A stretch of DNA of 19,033 bases from JANLSE01 sp038214135 (GTDB taxonomy: Bacteria; Chloroflexota; Chloroflexia; Chloroflexales; Roseiflexaceae). The position numbers were made by a program, and so were the translations under genes. Positions within the stretch are counted from its first letter, which is position 1; each line of letters opens with the position of its first letter. Below are positions 6,586 through 12,627 of this stretch, piece by piece. Under the pieces are notes generated by a model. The model did no database searches and had not been told where the DNA came from. It worked only from the letters and a program-made list of their open reading frames with translations. The DNA is taken from contig JBBQSD010000123.1 in the NCBI GenBank assembly GCA_038214135.1, forward strand, positions 1 to 19,033. The letters run 5' to 3'.

Positions 6586-7494
6586 TCGAGCGCTATCAAT
6601 GCTCTTGGGTCGGGGTTACAGAACCCGCAGTTTAGTGATAGCGCACGAGTCGTCGATGCGGTCCTGCCGCTCCTTCAAGATAGTAATATCAGTGTTAGAT
6701 CGAGCGCTATCAATGCCCTCGGGTGGGCGTTACTGAACCCGCAGTTTTGTGATAGCGCACGTGTCGTTGATGCGCTGCTGCCGCTCCTTCAAGATAGTAA
6801 TATCAGTGTTTGATCGAGCGCTATCGATACCCTCGTGTGGACGTTACGGAACCCGCAGATTGGTGATAGCGCACAGGTCGTTGATGCGCTGCTGCCGCTC
6901 CTCACAAATAGCCAGAGAAATGTTCGATCAAGCACCATTGCTGCCCTCGGGTCGGCCCTCCAGAACCCGCAGTTTGGTGATAGCACACGGGTGGTTGATG
7001 CGTTGCTGCCGCTCCTCACAAATAGCCAGAGCAATAGCGATGTTTGATCGAGCGCTATCAATGCTCTTGGGTCGGGGTTACAGAACCCGCAGTTTGACGA
7101 CAGCGCACGGGTCGTCGATGCGCTGCTGCTGCTTTTTCAGGATAGCGATAGCACTGTTCGCTACAACGCTGTCGCTGCCCTCGGGTCGGCCCTCCAAAAC
7201 CCGCAGTTTGACGACAGCGCACGGGTCGTCGATGCGCTGCTGCTGCTCGATAGCACTGGTCGCTACAGCGCTATCGATGCCCTCGGGTCGGCGTTACAGA
7301 ACCCGAAGCTTGGTGATAGCGATAGCACACGGGTGGTTGATGCCCTGCTACAATTCCTCACGGATAGCAATAGCGCTGGTCGCTACAACGCTGTCGTTGC
7401 CCTCAGGCCGGCGTTGACGAGTCCGCAGTTTAGCGATAGCGCACGGGTGGTTGATGCCCTGCTGCCGTTTCTTCGGGATAGTGATAGGAGCGTT
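6469..7494 (+). repeat. Tandem array of nine HEAT-encoding units (38-codon period)
   Basis: Unit boundaries, counted at the Arg-or-TGA codon, are 6469, 6583, 6697, 6811, 6925, 7045, 7159, 7261, 7381 and 7495. Unit lengths are thus 114, 114, 114, 114, 120, 114, 102, 120 and 114 bases, all multiples of three. Each encodes the pattern (R)SSAINALGSALQNPQF.DS.RVVDALLPLL.DS..(S)V. The first three units are almost identical in DNA (66 identical bases in units 1 and 2), which points to recent expansion or gene conversion. Length changes are 6- or 12-base in-frame changes, mostly in GATAGC-like runs. Confidence 0.9.
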
Positions 7495-7947
7495 CGATTT
7501 GGTATTGTCGATGTCCTCACTGAATCCTATGGGATACACAGCGACCTCTTTCCGCTTGATCAATTGATTACAGAGTTGACCAATTCCGAATCGAGGGATG
7601 CGTCCGCAATCCTCAAACGCCCAATCATGGCCCGTGCGTTGTTTGTTCGTGCGCTTCGCGATCCCGATCAGGTAACGTTGATACGTCAGACACTAGATAG
7701 CGAGCGATATACAAGGAGTCAGCAGCCAATGGTGCGGCTGTGGTCCAACCAGGTGCTCGTCATACTTGATCTTGCCGATCTTGTGCATGACCAATCACAA
7801 ACTCGTGAACAGCGCGCCCAACTCAGACAATCACTCCAGAATTATAGGTCGAGTCAATTCTTTGGCCCCAATTATCAGTGGGCTATTCAGCGCGCAAATA
7901 CGTGGATTGATCGGCAATATCCCGAGGATCAGACCGGGGGCAGGTGA
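6586..7947 (+). pseudogene. In-frame continuation of the SIR2/STAND receptor: HEAT array and C-terminal domain, broken by TGA codons
   Basis: This stretch continues the frame of the gene starting at 3430. It is interrupted only by TGA 6811-6813 and TGA 7045-7047, in addition to the TGA ending the upstream part. Between them the HEAT pattern is intact, differences among units are largely synonymous or conservative, and all indels keep the frame. From 7495 comes a non-repeat C-terminal domain of about 150 residues (motifs LITELTNSESRD, PIMARALFVRALRDPD, NYQWAIQRANTWIDRQYPED), ending with TGA at 7945-7947. Family unknown to me. If read through, the whole protein would be about 1505 residues. GTG codons at 6835 and 7333 could in principle restart translation, but neither has a ribosome site. 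A recent pseudogenisation, a recoded product or consensus errors are all possible. Confidence 0.75.
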
Positions 7948-8289
7948 GAGAACAAGGGAGCAAGCGACGAGGAAACAAAGAGAGCGAGAGAACAAAGGAA
8001 CAAGGAGCCAGCAGCGATGTATCGCGCCGGTACGGTGTCGGCAATGTTGGCATAGAACGCGGTTCGTGAACAACCCTCCAATCATCGTAGGCACGGTAAT
8101 TGTAGCAACGTTCGTTCCGAAATGGTATGTCGCACACCATGATCAGCGGAACCGGAGATTATACTCGACGGGCACTTCGAGATACGATATACTTTGTTCG
8201 TACACAGTGGTGCAGCGGGTATGAGCGTGAGGAAGGTACAATCCGGTTGATTAGTGCGCGGAGCGCGACAAAACAGGAACGCCAAGATT
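7948..8289. other. Gene-free stretch with a purine-rich tract and a decayed palindrome
   Basis: 7948-8011 is almost pure A/G on the plus strand and built from variants of GAGAACAAGG. 8028-8081 resembles the repeat around 3160-3215 (CGGCAATGTTGGCAT, then GGTTCGTGAAC). TATACT at about 8187-8192 could be a -10 box for the small gene at 8290, but no -35 fits. I see no coding sequence. Confidence 0.5.
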
Positions 8290-8532
8290 ATGAAGAACAT
8301 ACACGCTGAACCAAACATGCACGACCAGGACGATATGGCAGGTGAGTATCGGTTCGACTATACGAAGGCACGACCAAATCGGTTTGCAGCAACCATGGCG
8401 GAAGGTAGCCGCATCGTTATCCTTGAACCCGATATTGCGAAAGTCTTTACAACGCCTGAATCTGTCAATGCAGTCCTGCGTGCGCTGATTGCAACCATGC
8501 CCAAAGAACCCGCCAAAGATACTGCAGCATAA
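8290..8532 (+). CDS. Orphan antitoxin-like small protein
   Basis: 80 residues. The pattern GEYRFDYTKARPNRFAATM followed by IVILEPDIAKVFTTPESVNAVLRALI is familiar from small uncharacterised proteins of cyanobacteria and Chloroflexota that often sit beside toxin genes. They have an Asp-Tyr-rich N terminus, a beta strand (RIVIL) and a C-terminal helix, much like a ribbon-helix-helix antitoxin. No toxin partner lies up- or downstream; the next gene is the SIR2-like protein at 8676. Start: ATG 8290 with AGGA (8275-8278) at long spacing; a second in-frame ATG at 8320 is possible. It could be an orphan antitoxin, or a component or regulator of the surrounding module. Confidence 0.55.
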   Translation: MKNIHAEPNMHDQDDMAGEYRFDYTKARPNRFAATMAEGSRIVILEPDIAKVFTTPESVNAVLRALIATMPKEPAKDTAA

Positions 8533-8590
8533 CGTGCTTGCTGAACAACATTGGTACAGGCGCGATATATCGTCCCAACGCTGTGCCCAT

Positions 8591-8618
8591 TTGAGCACTC
8601 AGCGAGGGATATTATATA
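8591..8618 (+). promoter_or_regulatory. Weak promoter candidate for the small SIR2 gene
   Basis: TTGAGC (8591-8596) is followed after 16 bases by TATATA (8613-8618), with an overlapping TATTAT at 8610-8615. It lies about 57 bases before the ATG at 8676. No Shine-Dalgarno precedes that ATG at normal spacing. Confidence 0.3.
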
Positions 8619-8675
8619 CAGCTCGGCCTGCTGAATCGGAGCGATTTTGCAAGGTTTGAGTATCTCAACTTACCT

Positions 8676-9665
8676 ATGACAATCACTACCGCCATCCAGG
8701 AACAACTCGCCAGCTCGCGCTTGGTGCTGTTTCTTGGCGCCGATCTGCCAGCAGCCCTAACTAGCATCCCGAGCCGTGCCAACCTCTCTGCCGGTCTCGC
8801 TCAGCGCCATAATCTGCCCAGCGGCCTGAGCCTGGCTACAGCGTCGCAGCGGGTGATACAGCGTGGCAACCGCTTCGCATTCACTGATTACCTGATTCGC
8901 CAGCTCGACACACTTGGCAAGCCGACGCAACGAATCCACCAGCTTATTGCCCAGCTTTCTGCGCCGATGATCATCACGACGGCCTACGACAATCTGCTGG
9001 AGTTGGCCTTCCAAGCGGCTGGTGAGCCAATCAATCGGGTTGTGCGCGATAGCGATCTGGCCTTTGTCGACCCGCGCCGCCATACACTGATCAAACTGTA
9101 TGGCGATCTGCAACAGCGCGACACACTTATCGTGACTGAGGATGATCAGCATGGCCTGTGGCGTAACCGTGACAAGGAGAACCTGCTTGATGAGGTGCGA
9201 CGGGCCATGCGTAGCAATGCGGTACTGTTCCTCGGCTATGACCTCACCGACCCGGACTTTTTACTGCTCTGGCGTGAGGTGCTGGATCGTGTGGGCCGCT
9301 TCGCACTCGGTGCCTACGCCGTTAACCCAGGCATGGCCCAGGATGAGCGGCGCGTCTGGGAGGATCGCGAGGTGCGCGTGATCGACGCCGAGCCATTGGC
9401 ATTCCTAGAACAACTCACCGCAGCAGGCAGCGGGGTGCTAATGGATAATCGCAGCAGCGACGCACATCAAAGCATCCCACCAACACCGACTGCCGCAGCC
9501 CTCAAACGTGCCACGCTTGAACGCCGGCTCGCTTCCATAACCGAAGAATTCATGGTAGTCAACCAACAGATCGATACGACCATTGATGCGGCACAGAAAC
9601 TGCGCCTTGAACGCCGTGCAGCCGATCTGCTGGCCGAGATTGCGCGCACCGAGGCCGAGATTTAG
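8676..9665 (+). CDS. SIR2-like protein with C-terminal coiled-coil tail
   Basis: 329 residues. Residues 1-250 are a SIR2-like Rossmann domain: LVLFLGADLP (16-25), ITTAYDNLLELAF (100-112), LIKLYGDLQQRDTLIVTEDD (138-157) and LFLGYDLTDPDF (184-195). Such domains bind or hydrolyse NAD+ in anti-phage systems (ThsA, DSR, Avs). Here the usual Asn of TTNYD is Ala103 and the catalytic His is Tyr142, so activity is uncertain. Asp105 is retained. After a linker, residues 271-329 form a charged coiled coil almost identical to the tail of the 2541 gene product, suggesting that the two associate. The stop TAG sits where the sister gene has CAG (Gln). It is the N-terminal relative of the larger SIR2/STAND protein but lacks an NTPase, as expected of a recruited effector or ligand binder. 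Confidence 0.8.
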   Translation: MTITTAIQEQLASSRLVLFLGADLPAALTSIPSRANLSAGLAQRHNLPSGLSLATASQRVIQRGNRFAFTDYLIRQLDTLGKPTQRIHQLIAQLSAPMIITTAYDNLLELAFQAAGEPINRVVRDSDLAFVDPRRHTLIKLYGDLQQRDTLIVTEDDQHGLWRNRDKENLLDEVRRAMRSNAVLFLGYDLTDPDFLLLWREVLDRVGRFALGAYAVNPGMAQDERRVWEDREVRVIDAEPLAFLEQLTAAGSGVLMDNRSSDAHQSIPPTPTAAALKRATLERRLASITEEFMVVNQQIDTTIDAAQKLRLERRAADLLAEIARTEAEI

Positions 9666-9668
9666 GGG
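9486..9668 (+). repeat. 183-bp direct repeat, copy 2 (coiled-coil module)
   Basis: The partner of 2931-3113, in the same orientation and 6555 bases downstream. The codon CAG of copy 1 (3108-3110) is TAG here (9663-9665) and ends the protein. Recombination between the copies would delete the receptor and the orphan antitoxin and fuse the two genes in frame. Confidence 0.85.
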
Positions 9669-9692
9669 TAGAGCAGCGAGCCACGCTATTGA

Positions 9693-9739
9693 CCCTCACC
9701 CCCTGCCCCTCTCCCGAAGGGCGAGGGCTGGGGTGAGGG
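9693..9739. repeat. C/G-rich hairpin repeat after the SIR2 gene
   Basis: CCCTCACCCC (9693-9702) pairs with GGGGTGAGGG (9730-9739), and an inner partly paired arm closes on GAA. It belongs with the C/G-rich repeats at 2131 and 18859. It lies 27 bases after a stop codon and has no U tract, so it is not a standard intrinsic terminator. Confidence 0.65.
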
Positions 9740-9802
9740 AGAACCACGACCCTGCAATATTGAGATTGTAGATTACCATTGAGTATACGAGAGGAACTGA
9801 AC

Positions 9803-10099
9803 ATGGCCCGTCCACCTATTCATCCTGGCGAAATACTTACCGATGAGCTCGCTGTGTTGCAGTTGAGTGCTGCTCAATTGGCACGCACCCTACATGTGCC
9901 CACCAATCGCATCACGCAAATTCTCGCCGGTAAACGTGCAATCACGGCAGACACCGCTTTGCGATTAGGGCAATGGCTTGGAACTGGCCCCGAGCTCTGG
10001 CTGAACCTCCAAAAAGCCTATGAACTGCGAGTCGCAGAGCAGCGCGTGGGAGAACAGATTAGAGCAACTATCCAGCGCCGTCAGTTAGAGGCAGCCTGA
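9803..10099 (+). CDS. higA: HigA-family antitoxin (XRE helix-turn-helix), orphan
   Basis: 98 residues. MARPPIHPGEILTDEL at the start, then QLSAAQLARTLHVPTNRITQILAGKRAITADTALRLGQWLGTGPELWLNLQKAYEL, is the typical HigA/VapI-type addiction antidote with a lambda-repressor-like helix-turn-helix at residues about 23-60. HigA binds and neutralises the HigB mRNA interferase and represses its own operon. The higB gene normally lies just upstream, but here only the hairpin repeat 9693-9739 and the SIR2 gene precede it, so the toxin is missing. Start: ATG 9803 with GAGG (9791-9794) 8 bases upstream; an in-frame TTG at 9779 is less likely. It may be a solitary regulator or the remnant of a deleted pair. 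Confidence 0.85.
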   Translation: MARPPIHPGEILTDELAVLQLSAAQLARTLHVPTNRITQILAGKRAITADTALRLGQWLGTGPELWLNLQKAYELRVAEQRVGEQIRATIQRRQLEAA

Positions 10100-10135
10100 G
10101 AGTATTTCTGCACCACACGTAACCATACTGAACCC

Positions 10136-10164
10136 TTGACAACCATAGAACGGTATGGTAGAGT
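10136..10164 (+). promoter_or_regulatory. Strong sigma70-type promoter for the HTH gene
   Basis: TTGACA (10136-10141), a 17-base spacer, then TAGAGT (10159-10164) preceded by TGG to give an extended -10. Transcription would begin near 10171, about 20 bases before ATG 10191. It is the best promoter match in the window. Confidence 0.6.
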
Positions 10165-10190
10165 CACAGAAAGTTGTAGGAGGGGTAGGT

Positions 10191-10403
10191 ATGCCAATCA
10201 AACGAGAACCAATCGAAGCAGACGCGATCTATTCGCGTGAACAGGCCGCCGAGCTGCTTGGCGTCAGCCTCAGCACGGTCAAGCGCCTGATCAATGCTGG
10301 CCAACTCGAGGCCAGTAGGCCGGACAGTATCCGCCGTGTGTTTATCAAGGGTTCCAGCATCCTCAGGATGTTGGAGGATACCAGGATCGAGGCCATATCG
10401 TGA
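10191..10403 (+). CDS. Excisionase-type helix-turn-helix DNA-binding protein
   Basis: 70 residues. After a short lead, YSREQAAELLGVSLSTVKRLINAGQLEA is the winged helix-turn-helix of the excisionase/MerR-like HTH_17 family, followed by the beta wing (SIRRVFIKGSSILRMLED). Such proteins bind DNA as recombination directionality factors, or serve as small regulators or antitoxins next to PIN toxins. No integrase or toxin follows, so its role is open. ATG 10191 chosen because GGAGGGG (10179-10185) lies 5 bases upstream; the frame extends to 10155 without a better site. The promoter at 10136-10164 serves it directly, with a very short leader. Confidence 0.8.
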   Translation: MPIKREPIEADAIYSREQAAELLGVSLSTVKRLINAGQLEASRPDSIRRVFIKGSSILRMLEDTRIEAIS

Positions 10404-10683
10404 ACCCGCATTCACTGACGTACTCCGAACATAGCTGGCCGATCATTCCTGCTGCACACTACCTCCCCTGTGGTGGTTTTAAGCGAGCATGGATGGCTAG
10501 CCTGTGTCGGCCCGTCGGTGATGGAAAGGCCTTCACGCCCAAGGAAACGTCGCCGTGAGCTGATCACGAACTATGGCGGACACCCGAGGCGTGGAGCGAG
10601 AGGCTCCACGCCTCATCGTTTATTGCCCCTCCGAATGCCTCTGAATAATAGTGCTGCGTTGAAGATGCGAATGAGGTGCCGCC
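10404..10683. other. Gene-free gap with a perfect 12-bp hairpin
   Basis: GAGGCGTGGAGC (10586-10597) and GCTCCACGCCTC (10603-10614) form a perfect stem with a 5-base loop. It resembles the GACGCTCC-GGAGCGTC hairpins at 11225 and 14603 in style but not in sequence. A GTG-started 75-codon frame at 10470 runs through this palindrome and looks non-coding. Confidence 0.55.
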
Positions 10684-10932
10684 ATGAACACGCTTGAGCT
10701 AGCCCTGCGCGAACGAATCCGCCGCGACTACAGCGCAGAAGGGATGGAAGAGCTATTGCTGCGTCTGGATCTGCTGCATGATTATGCATCGGTTGGCCAA
10801 TTGGATGTGGCCACCAACCTGAGCCGCGCTGAATTGCAGGGCTGGCTCAAAGAACTGATCTATGTTGCACGCGAAACCCTGCGCGAGATTGAACAGCACG
10901 AATTTGTTGGCACGCTGCCCACATCGGTGTGA
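10684..10932 (+). CDS. Small helical protein of unknown function
   Basis: 82 residues, acidic and predicted to be almost entirely helical (LALRERIRRDYSAEGMEELLLRLDLL, then SRAELQGWLKELIYVARETLREIEQHEF). I do not recognise the family. GAGG at 10673-10676 lies 7 bases before the ATG and supports the start. It stands alone between the HTH gene and a repeat-rich gap. Size, charge and context would fit an antitoxin or small regulator, but nothing in the sequence shows that. Confidence 0.6.
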   Translation: MNTLELALRERIRRDYSAEGMEELLLRLDLLHDYASVGQLDVATNLSRAELQGWLKELIYVARETLREIEQHEFVGTLPTSV

Positions 10933-10948
10933 ATGGCTACAAGAAGCC

Positions 10949-10971
10949 AGGAGTCAGGAGTCAGGAGTCAG
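10949..10971 (+). repeat. Heptamer tandem repeat AGGAGTC, 3 copies
   Basis: AGGAGTC occurs at 10949-10955, 10956-10962 and 10963-10969. The same three-copy array occurs at 14245-14265 and 14349-14369. A related TTCTGAC array (reverse complement of GTCAGAA) is at 11260-11278. Confidence 0.85.
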
Positions 10972-11078
10972 AATAGATGAGATCTGTCAGGTCTTTGGCA
11001 AATATGCGACGAGATGATGAATATGCGAATCATGAAAAGCATATGCATCCAGATCTGACAAGCCTTAGCCGATGCTAC

Positions 11079-11201
11079 GCCGTTTTCATTATTGAAAGCA
11101 ACTCGGTGGCTGACTCCTGCTCTATACTGCTGATATTGCCAGTGTGCTGATTCCATGCCGCCGTATGCTGCTAGGTTGGGGTATCTGGTACACATTCAGG
11201 G
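11079..11201 (-). repeat. Left arm of a 123-bp inverted repeat
   Basis: The reverse complement aligns without gaps to 14432-14554, with 104 of 123 matches by hand (about 85%). The most conserved parts are a block around CTAGCAGCATACGGCGGC and one around GCCACCGAGTTGCTTTCAAT. No coding sequence; the arms bracket the MFS and flippase genes. Confidence 0.85.
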
Positions 11202-11224
11202 TTGGGTGAGGGCCTTGTCGGTCT

Positions 11225-11257
11225 GCCACCAGACGCTCCAGCGGAGCGTCTGGTGGC
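11225..11257. repeat. Perfect 15-bp hairpin with AGC loop
   Basis: GCCACCAGACGCTCC (11225-11239), loop AGC, then GGAGCGTCTGGTGGC (11243-11257). The core (AGACGCTCC-AGC-GGAGCGTCT) recurs at 14603-14623. It lies 26 bases after the stop of the MFS gene on the minus strand and could stop its transcript, though no U run follows. Confidence 0.8.
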
Positions 11258-11259
11258 AA

Positions 11260-11278
11260 TTCTGACTTCTGACTTCTG
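11260..11278 (+). repeat. Heptamer tandem repeat TTCTGAC, 2.7 copies
   Basis: TTCTGAC is repeated at 11260-11266 and 11267-11273, with TTCTG following. Read on the other strand it is AGAAGTC-type, one base from the AGGAGTC heptamer used elsewhere in the window, so the two arrays flank 10949-11278 in inverted orientation. Confidence 0.75.
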
Positions 11279-11283
11279 CATAC

Positions 11284-12441
11284 TCACCCAACCGCAACCG
11301 ATACGGCCTTGCGCTCCTCAAACGGCAGCATGAACCCAACTGCCCCAACCAATGCCAACACTGCAGCAGAACCAAACAGCGCGGTAGATCCCATATTCTG
11401 ATAGATCACGCCGCCGACACTATTGGCAATAACGACGGCCACGCCAAATAGTGCGGTGCTGAACAGGCTCTGCGCCGTTGCTGCTAACCCAGGCAACGCC
11501 AGCCGCTGTGCCTCATGCACCCCTGCGGTCCAGATTGCGGCAAAGCACAACCCATGCAGCAACTGGGCACCCAATGCCCATTCTGGTGATGGCGCAATAA
11601 TATAGATGGTGAGCCGTAGTGCATAGGCCAAACCAGCGCAGACGAGCAGTGGCCTTGCGCCCCAGCGCCGCAGAACCACAGGTGCCAATGCCATGACTGG
11701 CAACTCACTGATACTGGCGATCGTGTAGGCCAGCCCGATCTGGCCCTTGCCCGCCCCTAATTGGGCAAGATAGATCGACAAAAATCCGTGCATGAGTGAG
11801 CCAGCACATCCGATCAGCAATGTACAGAACAGGAAACGCACCCAGCGTGCATCCTGAAGTAATGTGCGGGCTGTCCCAAGCACATGCGATTCAACCAGTT
11901 CTGCACCGGGCAGCCGCAGCGATGCCAATACGGCGCAGGCACCAACCAGCGGGAAGATCCAGAACATGATTCCCAGCCCGAATTGCTGGACAATCACGCC
12001 AGAGATGATCGAGCTGATACCCCATCCGATTGCGCCCCACACCCGTTGAGCGCCATACTGCTCGCGCCGCTCGCCAAGCAAGGTTAGGGTTGCTGTATCG
12101 GAGAGGGCTGCGATTGGTACACTGAACACCGCAGAACAGGCTGCCAGCAGCAATATCGGCCAGAAACTATCCATCACGCCAATGAGTGTTACTGGAATGA
12201 TCGTCCCGATGATCACCAGTGGCAGCAGCCTACGATGGATGTGGAGGGCATCGGCCAACAGGCCCCACAGCGGCCCGGCAACGATCTGAGTGATACCAGG
12301 CAGCGCCAATAGCAACCCGATCTGTGCCAGATCCAACCCGCGCTCCTGGTAATAGAGTGTGATAAATGGCGCATACACGCCCAATGCCGTAAACCAGAAA
12401 AAATAGAACATCTTTGGCGTGAGCAACAGATTCGACTTCAT
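11284..12441 (-). CDS. MFS transporter (12-helix, sugar/nucleoside-symporter-like)
   Basis: 385 residues with about 12 hydrophobic segments in two six-helix halves. The N terminus (KMFYFFWFTALGVYAPFITLYYQERGLDLAQIGLLLALPGITQIVAGPLWGLLAD) is typical of the MFS_1-like/LacY-NupG-HcaT branch, with the MFS motif A region as GPLWGLLADALHIHRRLL. It should be an inner-membrane secondary transporter, but the substrate cannot be read from the sequence. The start at 12441 has GGAG (ctcc at 12451-12454) upstream. It is transcribed in the same direction as the flippase gene, but a strong terminator separates them, so they are likely independent units. Confidence 0.85.
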   Translation of the reverse strand: MKSNLLLTPKMFYFFWFTALGVYAPFITLYYQERGLDLAQIGLLLALPGITQIVAGPLWGLLADALHIHRRLLPLVIIGTIIPVTLIGVMDSFWPILLLAACSAVFSVPIAALSDTATLTLLGERREQYGAQRVWGAIGWGISSIISGVIVQQFGLGIMFWIFPLVGACAVLASLRLPGAELVESHVLGTARTLLQDARWVRFLFCTLLIGCAGSLMHGFLSIYLAQLGAGKGQIGLAYTIASISELPVMALAPVVLRRWGARPLLVCAGLAYALRLTIYIIAPSPEWALGAQLLHGLCFAAIWTAGVHEAQRLALPGLAATAQSLFSTALFGVAVVIANSVGGVIYQNMGSTALFGSAAVLALVGAVGFMLPFEERKAVSVAVG

Positions 12442-12501
12442 GCAGCATGGCTCCAGTTCAACGCGGTTCCACAGAATATCCTACCATATGAATAGAAGCA
12501 C

Positions 12502-12540
12502 AAAAATACCGAAGGATCCGATTGCTCGGATCCTTCGGTA
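12502..12540 (-). terminator. Intrinsic terminator of the flippase gene
   Basis: Read on the minus strand, a perfect 15-bp stem (12540-12526 with 12521-12507) closes on a 4-base loop and is followed by ATTTTTG (12506-12501). The stem contains GGATCC on both arms. It lies about 90 bases after the stop of the minus-strand flippase gene and before the MFS gene, a standard rho-independent terminator. Confidence 0.85.
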
Positions 12541-12627
12541 AGAGAAGAGAGGAGAAGGAGATAACCAAATATTAGCATAGGCTTAATAAGAATGCAAGAG
12601 TGATTTTACAATTATCTGGCTCGAATG

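Noticed and set aside
6583..7047. TGA read as selenocysteine, or a changed genetic code
   Set aside because: The aligned residue is Arg, not Cys; TGA is used as a normal stop for other genes here (for example 3120-3122 and 301-303); and I can see no convincing selenocysteine insertion hairpin.
6464..7417. Two long open frames (6464-6736 and 6749-7417) in another frame across the HEAT array
   Set aside because: Because the unit is a multiple of three, any frame without a stop in one unit stays open. Their translation is Arg/Ser-rich and not protein-like, and frame 1 carries the HEAT pattern and the unique C-terminal domain.
7948..8224. Coding potential in the gap after the receptor
   Set aside because: The frame starting inside the receptor (7766) is in a different phase and its translation is dominated by the purine tract (Arg/Glu/Gln repeats), so it is not protein-like.
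10470..10697. 75-codon GTG-started frame
   Set aside because: Passes through a perfect 12-bp hairpin, has an Arg-rich unlikely composition and no ribosome site, and overlaps the start of the 10684 gene.
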